A stretch of 64,000 bases of DNA from JAIEPM01 sp964546815 (GTDB taxonomy: Bacteria; Cyanobacteriota; Vampirovibrionia; Obscuribacterales; Obscuribacteraceae): positions 135,477 to 199,476 of the forward strand of contig CAZJLR010000004.1 in NCBI GenBank assembly GCA_964546815.1. Direction: 5' to 3'. Below the pieces are notes generated by a model. It was not told the DNA's origin. It saw nothing but the letters and a program-made list of their open reading frames with translations, and searched no databases. Shown here one piece after another: positions 17,243 to 25,636 of this stretch; position 1 is the first letter of the stretch; each line of letters starts with the position of its first letter. A program made the translations under genes and the position numbers.

Positions 17243-20089
17243 ATGTCAAACGAAACTGAAGAAAAAGTTGAGGCTAGCAAGGCAGCCCCAGCAAAGTCTT
17301 CCGATTCTGTTGTGAAAGAGAGTAATGCAGGAAAGCCGGCTTTAGTCGAAGAACAAAAGGCCCATAGCGACTATCTCAAAGCCGGCGGGAAAAGCGGTAT
17401 TACGGATGAATTTGGCAAACCCATACTCTTCGACGGTGACCATGCCGCGCTTGCAGAACTGGTGAGCAAACATAGTGCGGAGAAGCAGACAGCAGCTCAC
17501 GCAGACACGACAAAAAATAGAGCCATATTGACCGAGCACACAGTCAACAGCATTACGAAAGCTCTCCAGGATAGTCAAAAGGCTATTGACCAAAGTGTTG
17601 GTGCAGCCACAGAAATCGGCAAGGTACTGAAGGAAAGCGGTGAAGCTCTTGCCAAAGAAGTGGAACGAGCCTTGGGGATTGGCCCAGAAATAAAGATGGA
17701 TCCGCTCAAGGTGCGGGCGGCTCTTCCATATGCAGGCGAAGGTATCAAACGCGAAATAGATCCAGGACAAGTTACGGCAAAACCAGGGGAAACACTCGAG
17801 CACATAGCTAAGTCACATCTGCCTCGAGGCGCAAGCGCAGAGACAATTAGAGCATATGAAAAAGAGATTGCCATCGTAAACGGGCTTAATCCGGCTAGAC
17901 CTGGTCATCTTGACGGAAAAGAACTTAACTTGCCCGGAAATACTAAGGATGGCGAGCTGGTTATCATAGATTCAAACGGGCGCATAAATATCCGGTCAAA
18001 GAATGGTGCCGAAAGCACTGTCGACGCCGATGGCAGGTCATATTCACGCAAGCCCGACGGCGCAGGTGGATATACGGAAAAGCATTTGGGACCCAGGCAG
18101 GAAGATAGTTTTGAACTTACGAGAACCGGTGACGGCAGATTGCTCATCGCAGACAAGCCGGGAGACAAAGCAAGAGAAGTTCCCCCTGCCAGCGAAGACG
18201 TAAAAACGGAAAGACACAAACTTCTAGATCTTGCAGAGCAGAAAATCGCAGATCCTGAAAAGCGCGCCAAATTTGAAGCCGATATGCTTCGCTTTGAAGA
18301 ACGCGCGGCCAAACAATCACCACCATTGAGTCCTGAAGAAATAGTCAAAACCTACAAAGAAACAGAACGACTTCTCAACGCCACAGGCGACACACCACTT
18401 AAGCCTGAAGATAGATTGAAGATTGCAGAACAGGCTATGAGCCAATGCGCAACGCCTAAATCAATCGACCAGGGTCAGCACAATACATGCAATATGACCA
18501 CAGCAGAATGTGTGACATACACAAGGCACCCATCTGATGCGATGAAACTGGTAACAGATGTTGCCACCACAGGTGAATACACGGCACCCGATGGCACACA
18601 TGTAAAAGTAAATCCTGTTGCAGCCGATAATGAAGCAAAAAACAACCCGCCCGTAGATGGCGATAGAAGCCAGGCGAGCCAAATCTTCCAGGTCACTGCT
18701 GTCAACTTATTTTATCAAAAACAGCCATTCACATATACAGATGCTACTGGCACTTCTAAAGTCGTCCCAGCCGGTCAGCTTGAGTACGCACAAGTTCCCA
18801 GCCAAGCAGGTGCACTGCCGCCGGTGCAGGGTGGAGAACGACTGATTGATCACAGCACAAGTCCTCCTACAGTGTTAATGAAAGACTGGACAAAGGGTGT
18901 TCCTATGGATTCGCCTGAAGTCGCCGATAGAGCCATGGTCGATGTTCCAAACATAATCACCGGTGCTAACGACGCAATCATGATTGAGCACAACACTGGC
19001 ATTTCAGGAGATGCCACCGGAGTCAAAACGTTTAAATCGGAAGATGAAATGAAAAGCTTCATCAAAGATGCAAAAGACCACGGTAAGCTGCCAATCATCA
19101 TGGGCGTCCATACTGGTCAAGAACCATTTCTGCACGACTCAGGCGGTGGTGCGGCCGGTGGCAGTGGAGGCTGGCACGTAGTCACAATCACAGATTATGA
19201 CGAAGCATCGGGCAAGGTAAGAATTGACAATCAATGGGGCACTAGCGCCGACCACCAGGGTGATAAAGCAGTGCATTTGCATGACCTTTATCGCGCATCT
19301 CGCAACCCCGAGTTGACAGAGAAAGAACCATCGTTCATTCCCTGGCGCCAACCAAAAGACGTAAATGTCACAATCCGCGATATGCAAAAAGATGTCGATT
19401 GGGACAAAGCACACAATACAGTCGATGGCAGCAAGGAATTCGAGTTGTTGCGACTAAAGCATCAGTTTGGGGGAATGAAAAGCCCTGAATTTGACAAAGA
19501 GCTGGCAACAACAATTGATGATAACGCCGCGCGATGGGCTAAGCAAAAGGCAGACGGTACTTTCAATCAAGCAGAGTATGATAACGCCCAAACAAAGCTC
19601 AAAGACATAATCGCCAGCTTACCACCAGAAAGACAATTGGCTTTCGAATCCCAAATGCACACTAAAGGAATGATTGACGACAATACTTATAAGGCATATT
19701 TGAGCACAGCAAGCAATCGCTTCTTTAATAGCGCACACAACGATGTGAAAGCAGAAGACTTTATGAACAAACTAAAAACGGCAACAGACGATTTGCCGCA
19801 AGCGCAGAGAGACCAGTTCTACAAAGATCTGAATGACAATGCATCGGCACAAAACAGACTAGAAATGGGACAGTTTGAGCGAAAAGCGGGGGCGATCAAT
19901 GACGCACAATATGACAAGCTCATAGCCGATTCGACAAAGGAGTTCCTCAGTACAGCTCGTACTGCAGCAGAGTCTGCTACATACACAACACGATTGTGGA
20001 CAATTGTTGCTGCGCTGCCGGAAGCCCGCCGAGTAGAAGTTCTCAGACAGATTTCAGGGAGTGCAGCAGCAAGCCCAGCAAGACCTTAA
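17243..20089 (+). CDS. LysM and papain-like cysteine peptidase-like protein, copy 2
   Basis: 948 residues with the same architecture as the product of 13626-16532. It has a disordered N-terminus with YLKAGGKSGITDEFGKP, and then a helical insert (about 85-150) where copy 1 has a Gly/Lys-rich linker. A LysM-like domain follows (about 174-232, ending NGLNPARPGHLDGKELNLPG), then a beta-rich segment. The putative triad is Cys416 (QGQHNTC), His645 (GGWHVV) and Asn663 (IDNQWG). The helical C-terminal third keeps repeats such as ERKAGAINDAQYDKLIADST. The triad is preserved in both copies while linkers have diverged, which supports selection on catalysis. No signal peptide. GAGG precedes the ATG. Confidence 0.8.
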   Translation: MSNETEEKVEASKAAPAKSSDSVVKESNAGKPALVEEQKAHSDYLKAGGKSGITDEFGKPILFDGDHAALAELVSKHSAEKQTAAHADTTKNRAILTEHTVNSITKALQDSQKAIDQSVGAATEIGKVLKESGEALAKEVERALGIGPEIKMDPLKVRAALPYAGEGIKREIDPGQVTAKPGETLEHIAKSHLPRGASAETIRAYEKEIAIVNGLNPARPGHLDGKELNLPGNTKDGELVIIDSNGRINIRSKNGAESTVDADGRSYSRKPDGAGGYTEKHLGPRQEDSFELTRTGDGRLLIADKPGDKAREVPPASEDVKTERHKLLDLAEQKIADPEKRAKFEADMLRFEERAAKQSPPLSPEEIVKTYKETERLLNATGDTPLKPEDRLKIAEQAMSQCATPKSIDQGQHNTCNMTTAECVTYTRHPSDAMKLVTDVATTGEYTAPDGTHVKVNPVAADNEAKNNPPVDGDRSQASQIFQVTAVNLFYQKQPFTYTDATGTSKVVPAGQLEYAQVPSQAGALPPVQGGERLIDHSTSPPTVLMKDWTKGVPMDSPEVADRAMVDVPNIITGANDAIMIEHNTGISGDATGVKTFKSEDEMKSFIKDAKDHGKLPIIMGVHTGQEPFLHDSGGGAAGGSGGWHVVTITDYDEASGKVRIDNQWGTSADHQGDKAVHLHDLYRASRNPELTEKEPSFIPWRQPKDVNVTIRDMQKDVDWDKAHNTVDGSKEFELLRLKHQFGGMKSPEFDKELATTIDDNAARWAKQKADGTFNQAEYDNAQTKLKDIIASLPPERQLAFESQMHTKGMIDDNTYKAYLSTASNRFFNSAHNDVKAEDFMNKLKTATDDLPQAQRDQFYKDLNDNASAQNRLEMGQFERKAGAINDAQYDKLIADSTKEFLSTARTAAESATYTTRLWTIVAALPEARRVEVLRQISGSAAASPARP

Positions 20090-20121
20090 GCACACGTTTC
20101 AGTTGAGAGCAGGAGAAGAAA

Positions 20122-20748
20122 ATGGGAATCGACGATAACAATGCGGAAAGAAACCAGGCACCAAAAGCTGAGGCAGTTTCATCCGAGAAGTTAATGAACG
20201 ACGTGATGAATGCCTTGATGATGAATGCCACCAAAGAAGCAGGCAACGAAATCAATAATCTTGGTCAAATTGACAAAATGGAGATGCCGGGAGGCTGGCA
20301 GGCCGGACCAGATTACAACTCGGCACAACACGCCGCGACATACCAGGAGTATCATCCAAACGGCGCTCCCGACTGCCAGATAGGATTTTACTATCGCGGC
20401 AAACGGACAAGTGATTTTGGCGGGAAAAACTTTCATGAATTGCTGGACAAAGCTCCTCACGAACTTTCACCTGAAGAACTCAGGTCTGTTAAAGAAACAC
20501 TAAGAGATAAAGCAGACCCAAATGACTTTACGTTGAGCAGCGCCAGAACAGAAGACTTAAATGGAAAACGCGTACTTATTGTTGAAGGACGTTATAATGC
20601 CATACAGCAAGATTCAAAACACATCTTTGTTGATTCTGATGGCAGCGGAACGGCGGTGCAAGAATTATTTTTTCAAGCACCAAAAGAAAAATTCCCTCAA
20701 TACAAGAAAGCTGCTGATGAGGCAATAAAGTCTATACGTTGGAAGTAG
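20122..20748 (+). CDS. Small conserved protein of the cryptic-protease operon, copy 3
   Basis: 208 residues; GAGCAGGAGAAGAA precedes the ATG. It is closest to copy 2, sharing MPGGWQAGPDYN, YQEYHPNGAPDCQIGFYYRG, LRDKADPNDFT, DLNGKRVLIVEGRY, FVDSDGSGTAVQELFFQA and the terminal IKSIRWK. This copy has no large partner after it; instead a hotdog thioesterase gene starts five bases downstream. That leaves the ratio three small to two large, so either a large gene was lost or the small proteins act outside a strict pair. No known domain recognised. Confidence 0.8.
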   Translation: MGIDDNNAERNQAPKAEAVSSEKLMNDVMNALMMNATKEAGNEINNLGQIDKMEMPGGWQAGPDYNSAQHAATYQEYHPNGAPDCQIGFYYRGKRTSDFGGKNFHELLDKAPHELSPEELRSVKETLRDKADPNDFTLSSARTEDLNGKRVLIVEGRYNAIQQDSKHIFVDSDGSGTAVQELFFQAPKEKFPQYKKAADEAIKSIRWK

Positions 20749-20753
20749 CATAA

Positions 20754-21224
20754 ATGCAGACAAAATCAATCAGCCTTCAAGAGCAATACGCCGCCCAAAG
20801 TATTTGCTATGGTTGCGGACCGGCAAATAAAGACGGTCTGCATATTAACAGCTTTCCCGATGGAGACAGTCTAGTTTGCCAGTGGGAGCCCGACCCAAAA
20901 TATCAAGCATTTCCTGGCGCCTTATACGGCGGACTGATTGGCTGCCTTCTCGACTGCCATTGCAATTGGACAGCATCATGGCACTTAATGAATAAAAACG
21001 GCACAGACAAACCTCCTTGCACTGTAACAGCAGAGCTAACGGTGAAATTTCTACGCCCAACGCCATCAAACGCGCCCCTGCGAATGGTGGCACGGGTAGT
21101 GCAATCAAAAGAACGTAGTGCAACTGTTGAAGGACAGCTTTTCTCAGGCGACGACTTGTGTGCAACGTGCACAGCCGTTTTCGTCGCAGTTAAAGAAGGG
21201 CACCCCGCATATCACCGCTGGTAA
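20754..21224 (+). CDS. Hotdog-fold acyl-CoA thioesterase (PaaI/4HBT-like)
   Basis: 156 residues, the usual length for a single hotdog domain. The N-terminus has a CYGCGPANKDGLHI motif seen in many thioesterase-superfamily proteins. Then come FPGALYGGLIGCLLDCHCNWTA, the central helix with the GG-x-I-x-x-L-L-D pattern bearing the catalytic Asp, and the strands TAELTVKFLRPTP and ARVVQSKERSATVEGQLF. It probably hydrolyses an acyl-CoA thioester. It begins five bases after copy 3 of the small protein and is likely the last gene of that operon, though its biochemical link to the rest is unclear. Confidence 0.85.
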   Translation: MQTKSISLQEQYAAQSICYGCGPANKDGLHINSFPDGDSLVCQWEPDPKYQAFPGALYGGLIGCLLDCHCNWTASWHLMNKNGTDKPPCTVTAELTVKFLRPTPSNAPLRMVARVVQSKERSATVEGQLFSGDDLCATCTAVFVAVKEGHPAYHRW

Positions 21225-21249
21225 AACTAGAAAGACTCACTCTGACATT

Positions 21250-22065
21250 TTACTTTCGGTGCTGCTGCGCTTTCTTTTCAACAAAGAGCTTGTCCATTGG
21301 CGCATTGCCTCTGGCAGTCATGACACCATGAAGCATGCTCCACGGATGGGGTGGGCAGCCTGGTATATAAACATCTACCGGCAAAATTTTGTCCAAACCA
21401 TTGCCGTCAGCATAGCCTCCAGCGTGAACACCACCAGAGATTGCACAGGTGCCAACAGCCACAACTATACGCGGGTCTGGCATCGCTTCATAACAGCGCA
21501 AGACCGCATTTTGCATGCCTTTAGCAACGGGGCCAGTTACCATCAATGCATCAGCATGTCTTGGAGATGCAACAATGTAAACACCAAGCCTGTCCATGTC
21601 GAAAACCGGGTTGCCGCTTGCTCCAACTTCAAGGTCACAAGCACTGCATCCGGTGCTCACCACACGGGCATGAAGTGACTGGTTCATGAAAGGAGGCACT
21701 GCTTTGGCTTCAGTGCTTTTAGCCACTGGCGCTTTTTCTTCGTTGCTGAGAATCAAGTCTTCGCGATTTTTGCGAGCAACTTGAGTTGAAAGATTTTCTA
21801 CTATTGTGTCTGTCGTACAGATTTCGGTACAAAGACCACATTGAATACACTTGCCGAGATCTAGAGTAACACTCGCTCTTGGTACAGCATCTTTGATTCT
21901 TATAGCATCAGTCGGACAGGCATCTGCGCAAGCGTTGCAACTTTCACCAAGACAGGGAGACTGAGTGACATAGGGCAAGCCGCGAGCCATTTGATCAAGC
22001 GGTGATGAAATACCTTGAGAGGTCGCAACCCCTTTGTTAAGCAGATAATTCAATAACCTCAACAT
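21250..22065 (-). CDS. Fused ferredoxin and NuoB/HyfI-like small subunit of an Ehr-type complex
   Basis: 271 residues. The N-terminal part has two [4Fe-4S] sites: C38-x4-C43-x2-C46-x3-C50-P (the first gap is four and not two) and C73-x2-C76-x2-C79-x3-C83. A linker (85-130) leads to a NuoB/HycG-like domain with the four cluster ligands C140 and C143 (GCSACDLEV), C207 (GTCAISGG) and C237 (PGCPPHP). It would carry electrons from a soluble donor to the large-subunit interface. In Hyf and Hyc systems these are two proteins (HyfH and HyfI), so this is a fusion. Last gene of the six-gene operon; GAGGTG precedes the ATG. Confidence 0.85.
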   Translation of the reverse strand: MLRLLNYLLNKGVATSQGISSPLDQMARGLPYVTQSPCLGESCNACADACPTDAIRIKDAVPRASVTLDLGKCIQCGLCTEICTTDTIVENLSTQVARKNREDLILSNEEKAPVAKSTEAKAVPPFMNQSLHARVVSTGCSACDLEVGASGNPVFDMDRLGVYIVASPRHADALMVTGPVAKGMQNAVLRCYEAMPDPRIVVAVGTCAISGGVHAGGYADGNGLDKILPVDVYIPGCPPHPWSMLHGVMTARGNAPMDKLFVEKKAQQHRK

Positions 22066-22075
22066 CTAAAGCACC

Positions 22076-23557
22076 TCAAAGGTCGTTGCCACTATAGGAC
22101 AACGCCATACTCTTATTGCAGAGTGGAAAATCAGCAATAAGGTTGTTGCGAATAGCAACCGAAATGGCAGTCCAATTGGTAAAGCTAGGGTCTTTTATGG
22201 AATAGCGCATAATCTTGCCGTTATCATCAGTGAGAGCCAAGTGAATTAACTCACCCCGGAAAGCTTCAACGATTCCAGCCCCAGCGCTATTGGCCGGCAG
22301 ATTATCGGGCAACGGCACTGAAATATCGCCCTCAGAACTGTCATCGCAAAGCTCGACAATAGTTGCAAGACTTGACCAGAGTTCTTTAGTACGAACATGT
22401 GTTCGAGCAAGTACATTGCCCTGGAGTTCAAGCGCAGCTTCTTTAAAGATGCCGGGATACTTACCTTGAGCAAAACAGCTACGCGTGTCGTAATTGACTC
22501 CGCTGGCCCGAGCAATGACACCCACCATACCAAATTCGTTTGCCAGAGACTTAGTCACACGACCCACTTCCATTCTTTCTGCAGCCGGTTGACTCTCTTC
22601 GAGAATAGAAAGAACAGGTTTCAGGTCTTCAATCAAAGCTAATGTGTTTTTGCGAATATCAGCAAAGGACAAACGATTGCGACTTTGCACACCGCCAGGC
22701 TTAACAAAAGAGCGCATTATGCGCGTTCCGCTAACTGCGGTTCCAAGCGCCAGAGCCTGCCCGCGCAAGCGACCGGCAGCCGATGATATACCAAGATAAC
22801 CTACGTCATGAGCAGCGCCACCTATGTCTATTATATGCATTGCGGCGCGCTCAATCTCAAGCGCCATCGTTCTCAAAGTTTGCGCCAGCGGTGGTACTTC
22901 AATTTCGAGCAATGACTCGATTGCAATTGCATGAGCCAGGGCATTGGCAAGCGCAGTGTCGCTCGATGCAGCTTCCGCAACAAAGCGCGCTTTCTTCCAG
23001 GGCACTTCAGTCACCCTTTTTTCAACACCTCGATGCAACCAACCAAGTTCAAGTTCTAAATTTACGATGATTTCGCCAAGGCAACTAAATCTAAAGTGTC
23101 CTGGCTCAATCACGCCGGCGTGAATAGGACCTACAGGCAGCTCGAATACACCGTCGCCTTTCACTTCAAGAAACTTGTAATGCTCAGACAAGCGCAAAGC
23201 GCCTTGCGGCACCGGAGTCGAAGTATTGCGCAAAGGAAAGAAGTCGGGCTTATAAAATGGTGGATGCAAATACATCGGATTCATACGCGGATGTTTTTCG
23301 GCTAGTATGCCGAACAAGTCTCTATTAGTGCGCTCGAACCAATGAGCCTGTGGAAAACTGGTAGTCAAAGTAGGATAGCTGCTATTTTCGACTGGCGTTT
23401 CCCATAATTCGCATTCGCCTGTGGCAGGTTTCAAGACCAAAAAAAGAAGCTGGTCTCCGTCGATTGAAGTTAATAGACCAAGCCTGCCCTCACTATTCCA
23501 GGCACGCAAGGCAGCCTGCAAATTGGCCATTTCAATTTTTTTCGTTTGCAGCTTCAT
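22076..23557 (-). CDS. HycE/HyfG-like large subunit lacking NiFe ligands (Ehr-type)
   Basis: 493 residues, fusing a NuoC-like domain (NRDLFGILAEKHPRM, about 78-92) to a NuoD/hydrogenase large-subunit domain that begins with PVGPIHAGVIEPGHFRF (141-157). In active group 4 hydrogenases a CGxC motif follows; here the matching stretch (191-202) reads RFVAEAASSDTA. The C-terminal motif, DPCYSC in E. coli HycE, is ALSYSGNDL (485-493). All four nickel-iron ligands are therefore missing, as in energy-converting hydrogenase-related (Ehr) complexes. It cannot be a hydrogenase; electron transfer or coupling without NiFe is the likely role. Overlaps the upstream gene by ATGA. Confidence 0.88.
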   Translation of the reverse strand: MKLQTKKIEMANLQAALRAWNSEGRLGLLTSIDGDQLLFLVLKPATGECELWETPVENSSYPTLTTSFPQAHWFERTNRDLFGILAEKHPRMNPMYLHPPFYKPDFFPLRNTSTPVPQGALRLSEHYKFLEVKGDGVFELPVGPIHAGVIEPGHFRFSCLGEIIVNLELELGWLHRGVEKRVTEVPWKKARFVAEAASSDTALANALAHAIAIESLLEIEVPPLAQTLRTMALEIERAAMHIIDIGGAAHDVGYLGISSAAGRLRGQALALGTAVSGTRIMRSFVKPGGVQSRNRLSFADIRKNTLALIEDLKPVLSILEESQPAAERMEVGRVTKSLANEFGMVGVIARASGVNYDTRSCFAQGKYPGIFKEAALELQGNVLARTHVRTKELWSSLATIVELCDDSSEGDISVPLPDNLPANSAGAGIVEAFRGELIHLALTDDNGKIMRYSIKDPSFTNWTAISVAIRNNLIADFPLCNKSMALSYSGNDL

Positions 23558-24981
23558 TGCAATGCCCCCAAAAATTCAGGTCGCACGATGAGTCCAAGCG
23601 CCAAACAAGCAACTATCAAAACGGCAGGCACGATGCTTGCCCTTATTGGTTGATAGGCATGAAATTTGGAAAGAGCAGGACCAAACACCACAGCACCAAC
23701 GTTTGCGCAAATAGCAATAAAACTAACTGAAATAGCGACTATCAGCAATCCGACAGCAAACCACGACATGGCTTTCATGCTGGCAAGAAGAATGAGCATC
23801 TCACTAGTAAATGAGCCAAATGGCGGAGCCCCTGCCACCGCCAGCGTAGCCAGCACGAGCAATACACCCCATAACGGTGTGGTCTCGATTACACCGTGAA
23901 TTTTGTTTAGTTTCTTGGTGCCGCTTGCTTGAATGATATTGCCGGAAAGCAAAAACAAAGAGACTTTGGCGCAGCTATGATTTACTGCCTGCAAGAAAAA
24001 TAAGCCTGGGCTGCCAATGCCAATTGCCACCAGCATTAAGCCGACATTTTCAATACTTGAATAAGCCCACATTCTCTTAAAACTGATTTGACGCACAAGA
24101 AAGAAAGCCGCAGCAAGGGTTGTAATGACGCCCATCCAAATCATCATTTCGCACATTACTATGCTGTTTTTTGGACTGAACAATTGGGATGTACGCCAGA
24201 CACCAAACAAAGCGCAATTCAAAAGTGAACCGGAAAGCATCGCAGACGCAGGAGCCGGAGCCTCAGAGTGAGCGTCAGGCAACCAGTTGTGCAACGGATA
24301 AATACCGGCTTTCGTTCCATAACCAAGTAAACAAAAAATGAAACCCAACCTCAATAGCGGGAAGTTTAGCTCAGCATGGTGCTTAATCAATTCAGAAATG
24401 ATGAGAGAACCATGCGGAATGGCGCCATGTTGACTTGAAGCAAAAATGAATGTGGTACCGAGCAATGCAAACGCGATTCCCACGCTGCATATGATCAAAT
24501 ATTTCCAGGTTGCCTCGATGGCATTTTTATTGCGGTCGAAATATACAAGTGGTGCTGAGAAAAGTGTTGTGGCTTCAATACTAATCCACAGAAAACCAAA
24601 GTTGTCGCAAATAAACACAGAAATCATCGCGAGCAAGAATAAACATACTGACGCGTAAAATATTTTGAAATGCAGCGGTTCAACAGGTTTTTCTTCAATT
24701 TCTCTATCGAAATAACAGTCAGCCTGAGTAAGGCACGAGGCAATGACAGTTGTCGTAAGCACGACAAAGCAAGCTGCCAGGCGATCTATTCTAAAAATTT
24801 CAGCTAAACCAATTTCAGCTTGCGCTCCGGTTAATACAGGAAAGAACGCCCAGATCAACGCAGCAAGTTCTACCCAGATCAATGCAGGACACAATACGCG
24901 AGTCAGCTTCGGCACAGGATTGAGCAAGCTAAATACAGCCAGAAATAAAGGAATTACAGCAATCGCAAGAAGTGGAGTCAT
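23554..24981 (-). CDS. HyfF-like antiporter-type membrane subunit
   Basis: 475 residues with about 13-14 hydrophobic segments, of the NuoL/M/N (Mrp antiporter-like) family. Family hallmarks are FLWISIEATTLFSAPLV, with the conserved TM5 glutamate, and GYGTKAGIYPLHNWLPDAH followed by SEAPAPASAMLSG, with the TM7 lysine and the His/Pro broken helix. It should form part of the ion-translocating arm of the complex. The gene overlaps the next one by four bases (ATGA) and starts two bases after the preceding stop, showing a tight operon. Confidence 0.88.
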   Translation of the reverse strand: MTPLLAIAVIPLFLAVFSLLNPVPKLTRVLCPALIWVELAALIWAFFPVLTGAQAEIGLAEIFRIDRLAACFVVLTTTVIASCLTQADCYFDREIEEKPVEPLHFKIFYASVCLFLLAMISVFICDNFGFLWISIEATTLFSAPLVYFDRNKNAIEATWKYLIICSVGIAFALLGTTFIFASSQHGAIPHGSLIISELIKHHAELNFPLLRLGFIFCLLGYGTKAGIYPLHNWLPDAHSEAPAPASAMLSGSLLNCALFGVWRTSQLFSPKNSIVMCEMMIWMGVITTLAAAFFLVRQISFKRMWAYSSIENVGLMLVAIGIGSPGLFFLQAVNHSCAKVSLFLLSGNIIQASGTKKLNKIHGVIETTPLWGVLLVLATLAVAGAPPFGSFTSEMLILLASMKAMSWFAVGLLIVAISVSFIAICANVGAVVFGPALSKFHAYQPIRASIVPAVLIVACLALGLIVRPEFLGALQ

Positions 24982-24982
24982 C

Positions 24983-25633
24983 TCAATCCTTTAGCTCGGT
25001 CAGCAAGGTAACATCAATATGCTCAAAGTTTTTCTGGATTCTAAATAGAATCAATCCACAAATCATCACGGCAAGAAGAAGGTCAAGCATGATGCCCATT
25101 TCAACAACCATCGGCATCCCGTTAGTTTGCGTAAGAGTAAATAAGTAAATGCCATTTTCTATGACCAAAAATCCAATAATCTGACTCATTGCCGAACGCC
25201 TGGTCAGCATCAAAAGCATGCCTGAAAGAAGAATAGACAAAGCTGCGGTAGAACCGATTCTAGTGTCACCCTCACCAAGCACAGCAGGGAAGCTTGTGGA
25301 TAGAAGATAGCTCAGACCGAGTAGCGCCACTCCGAGAAACATAGCAGTCGATGGAGATATCCAGGCTGCAGTTTCGCTCTTAACGCCAATGCGCACTCTA
25401 ACCCAGCCCAGGAATATGGGAATGAACACTGCCTTTAGAAAACAAATAGCCACGCCGACATAAAACAAATGACCTTCTCCGCTAATGCCGCCAATCAGCA
25501 TTGTCTCAGCCGACAAGAAGAACGTGTTAATGGCGAAAAATATCAAGTTAGTTCTGATATGCATTGAGCCCAACATCAATACCGCTGTCAAAGCGGCACT
25601 TAACGCCAAAATCTCATACATGTTCATTGACAT
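24983..25633 (-). CDS. HyfE-like (NuoK-related) membrane subunit
   Basis: 216 residues, six or seven hydrophobic helices. Size, position between HyfC-like and HyfF-like genes, and segments such as GFLVIENGIYLFTLTQTNGMPMVVEMGIMLDLL match HyfE, in which a NuoK-like domain supplies the membrane glutamates (here E in LVIENGIY and VVEMGIM). It would take part in ion translocation. The gene lies between neighbours at gaps of one and three bases. Confidence 0.82.
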   Translation of the reverse strand: MSMNMYEILALSAALTAVLMLGSMHIRTNLIFFAINTFFLSAETMLIGGISGEGHLFYVGVAICFLKAVFIPIFLGWVRVRIGVKSETAAWISPSTAMFLGVALLGLSYLLSTSFPAVLGEGDTRIGSTAALSILLSGMLLMLTRRSAMSQIIGFLVIENGIYLFTLTQTNGMPMVVEMGIMLDLLLAVMICGLILFRIQKNFEHIDVTLLTELKD

Positions 25634-25636
25634 AGC

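Larger units (their letters stand above)
12955..20748 (+). repeat. Tandem duplication of a small-large gene pair
   Basis: Genes alternate small (12955-13590), large (13626-16532), small (16581-17210), large (17243-20089), small (20122-20748). The three small products are clearly homologous along their length, and the two large ones share the same order of domains with many identical stretches (for example RPGDLSG/RPGHLDG, VATTGEYTAPDGTHVK and HSGQEPFLHDSGGG/HTGQEPFLHDSGGG). Spacings are 32-48 bases. This fits duplication of a two-gene unit followed by divergence, with a third small copy left at the end. Confidence 0.85.
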
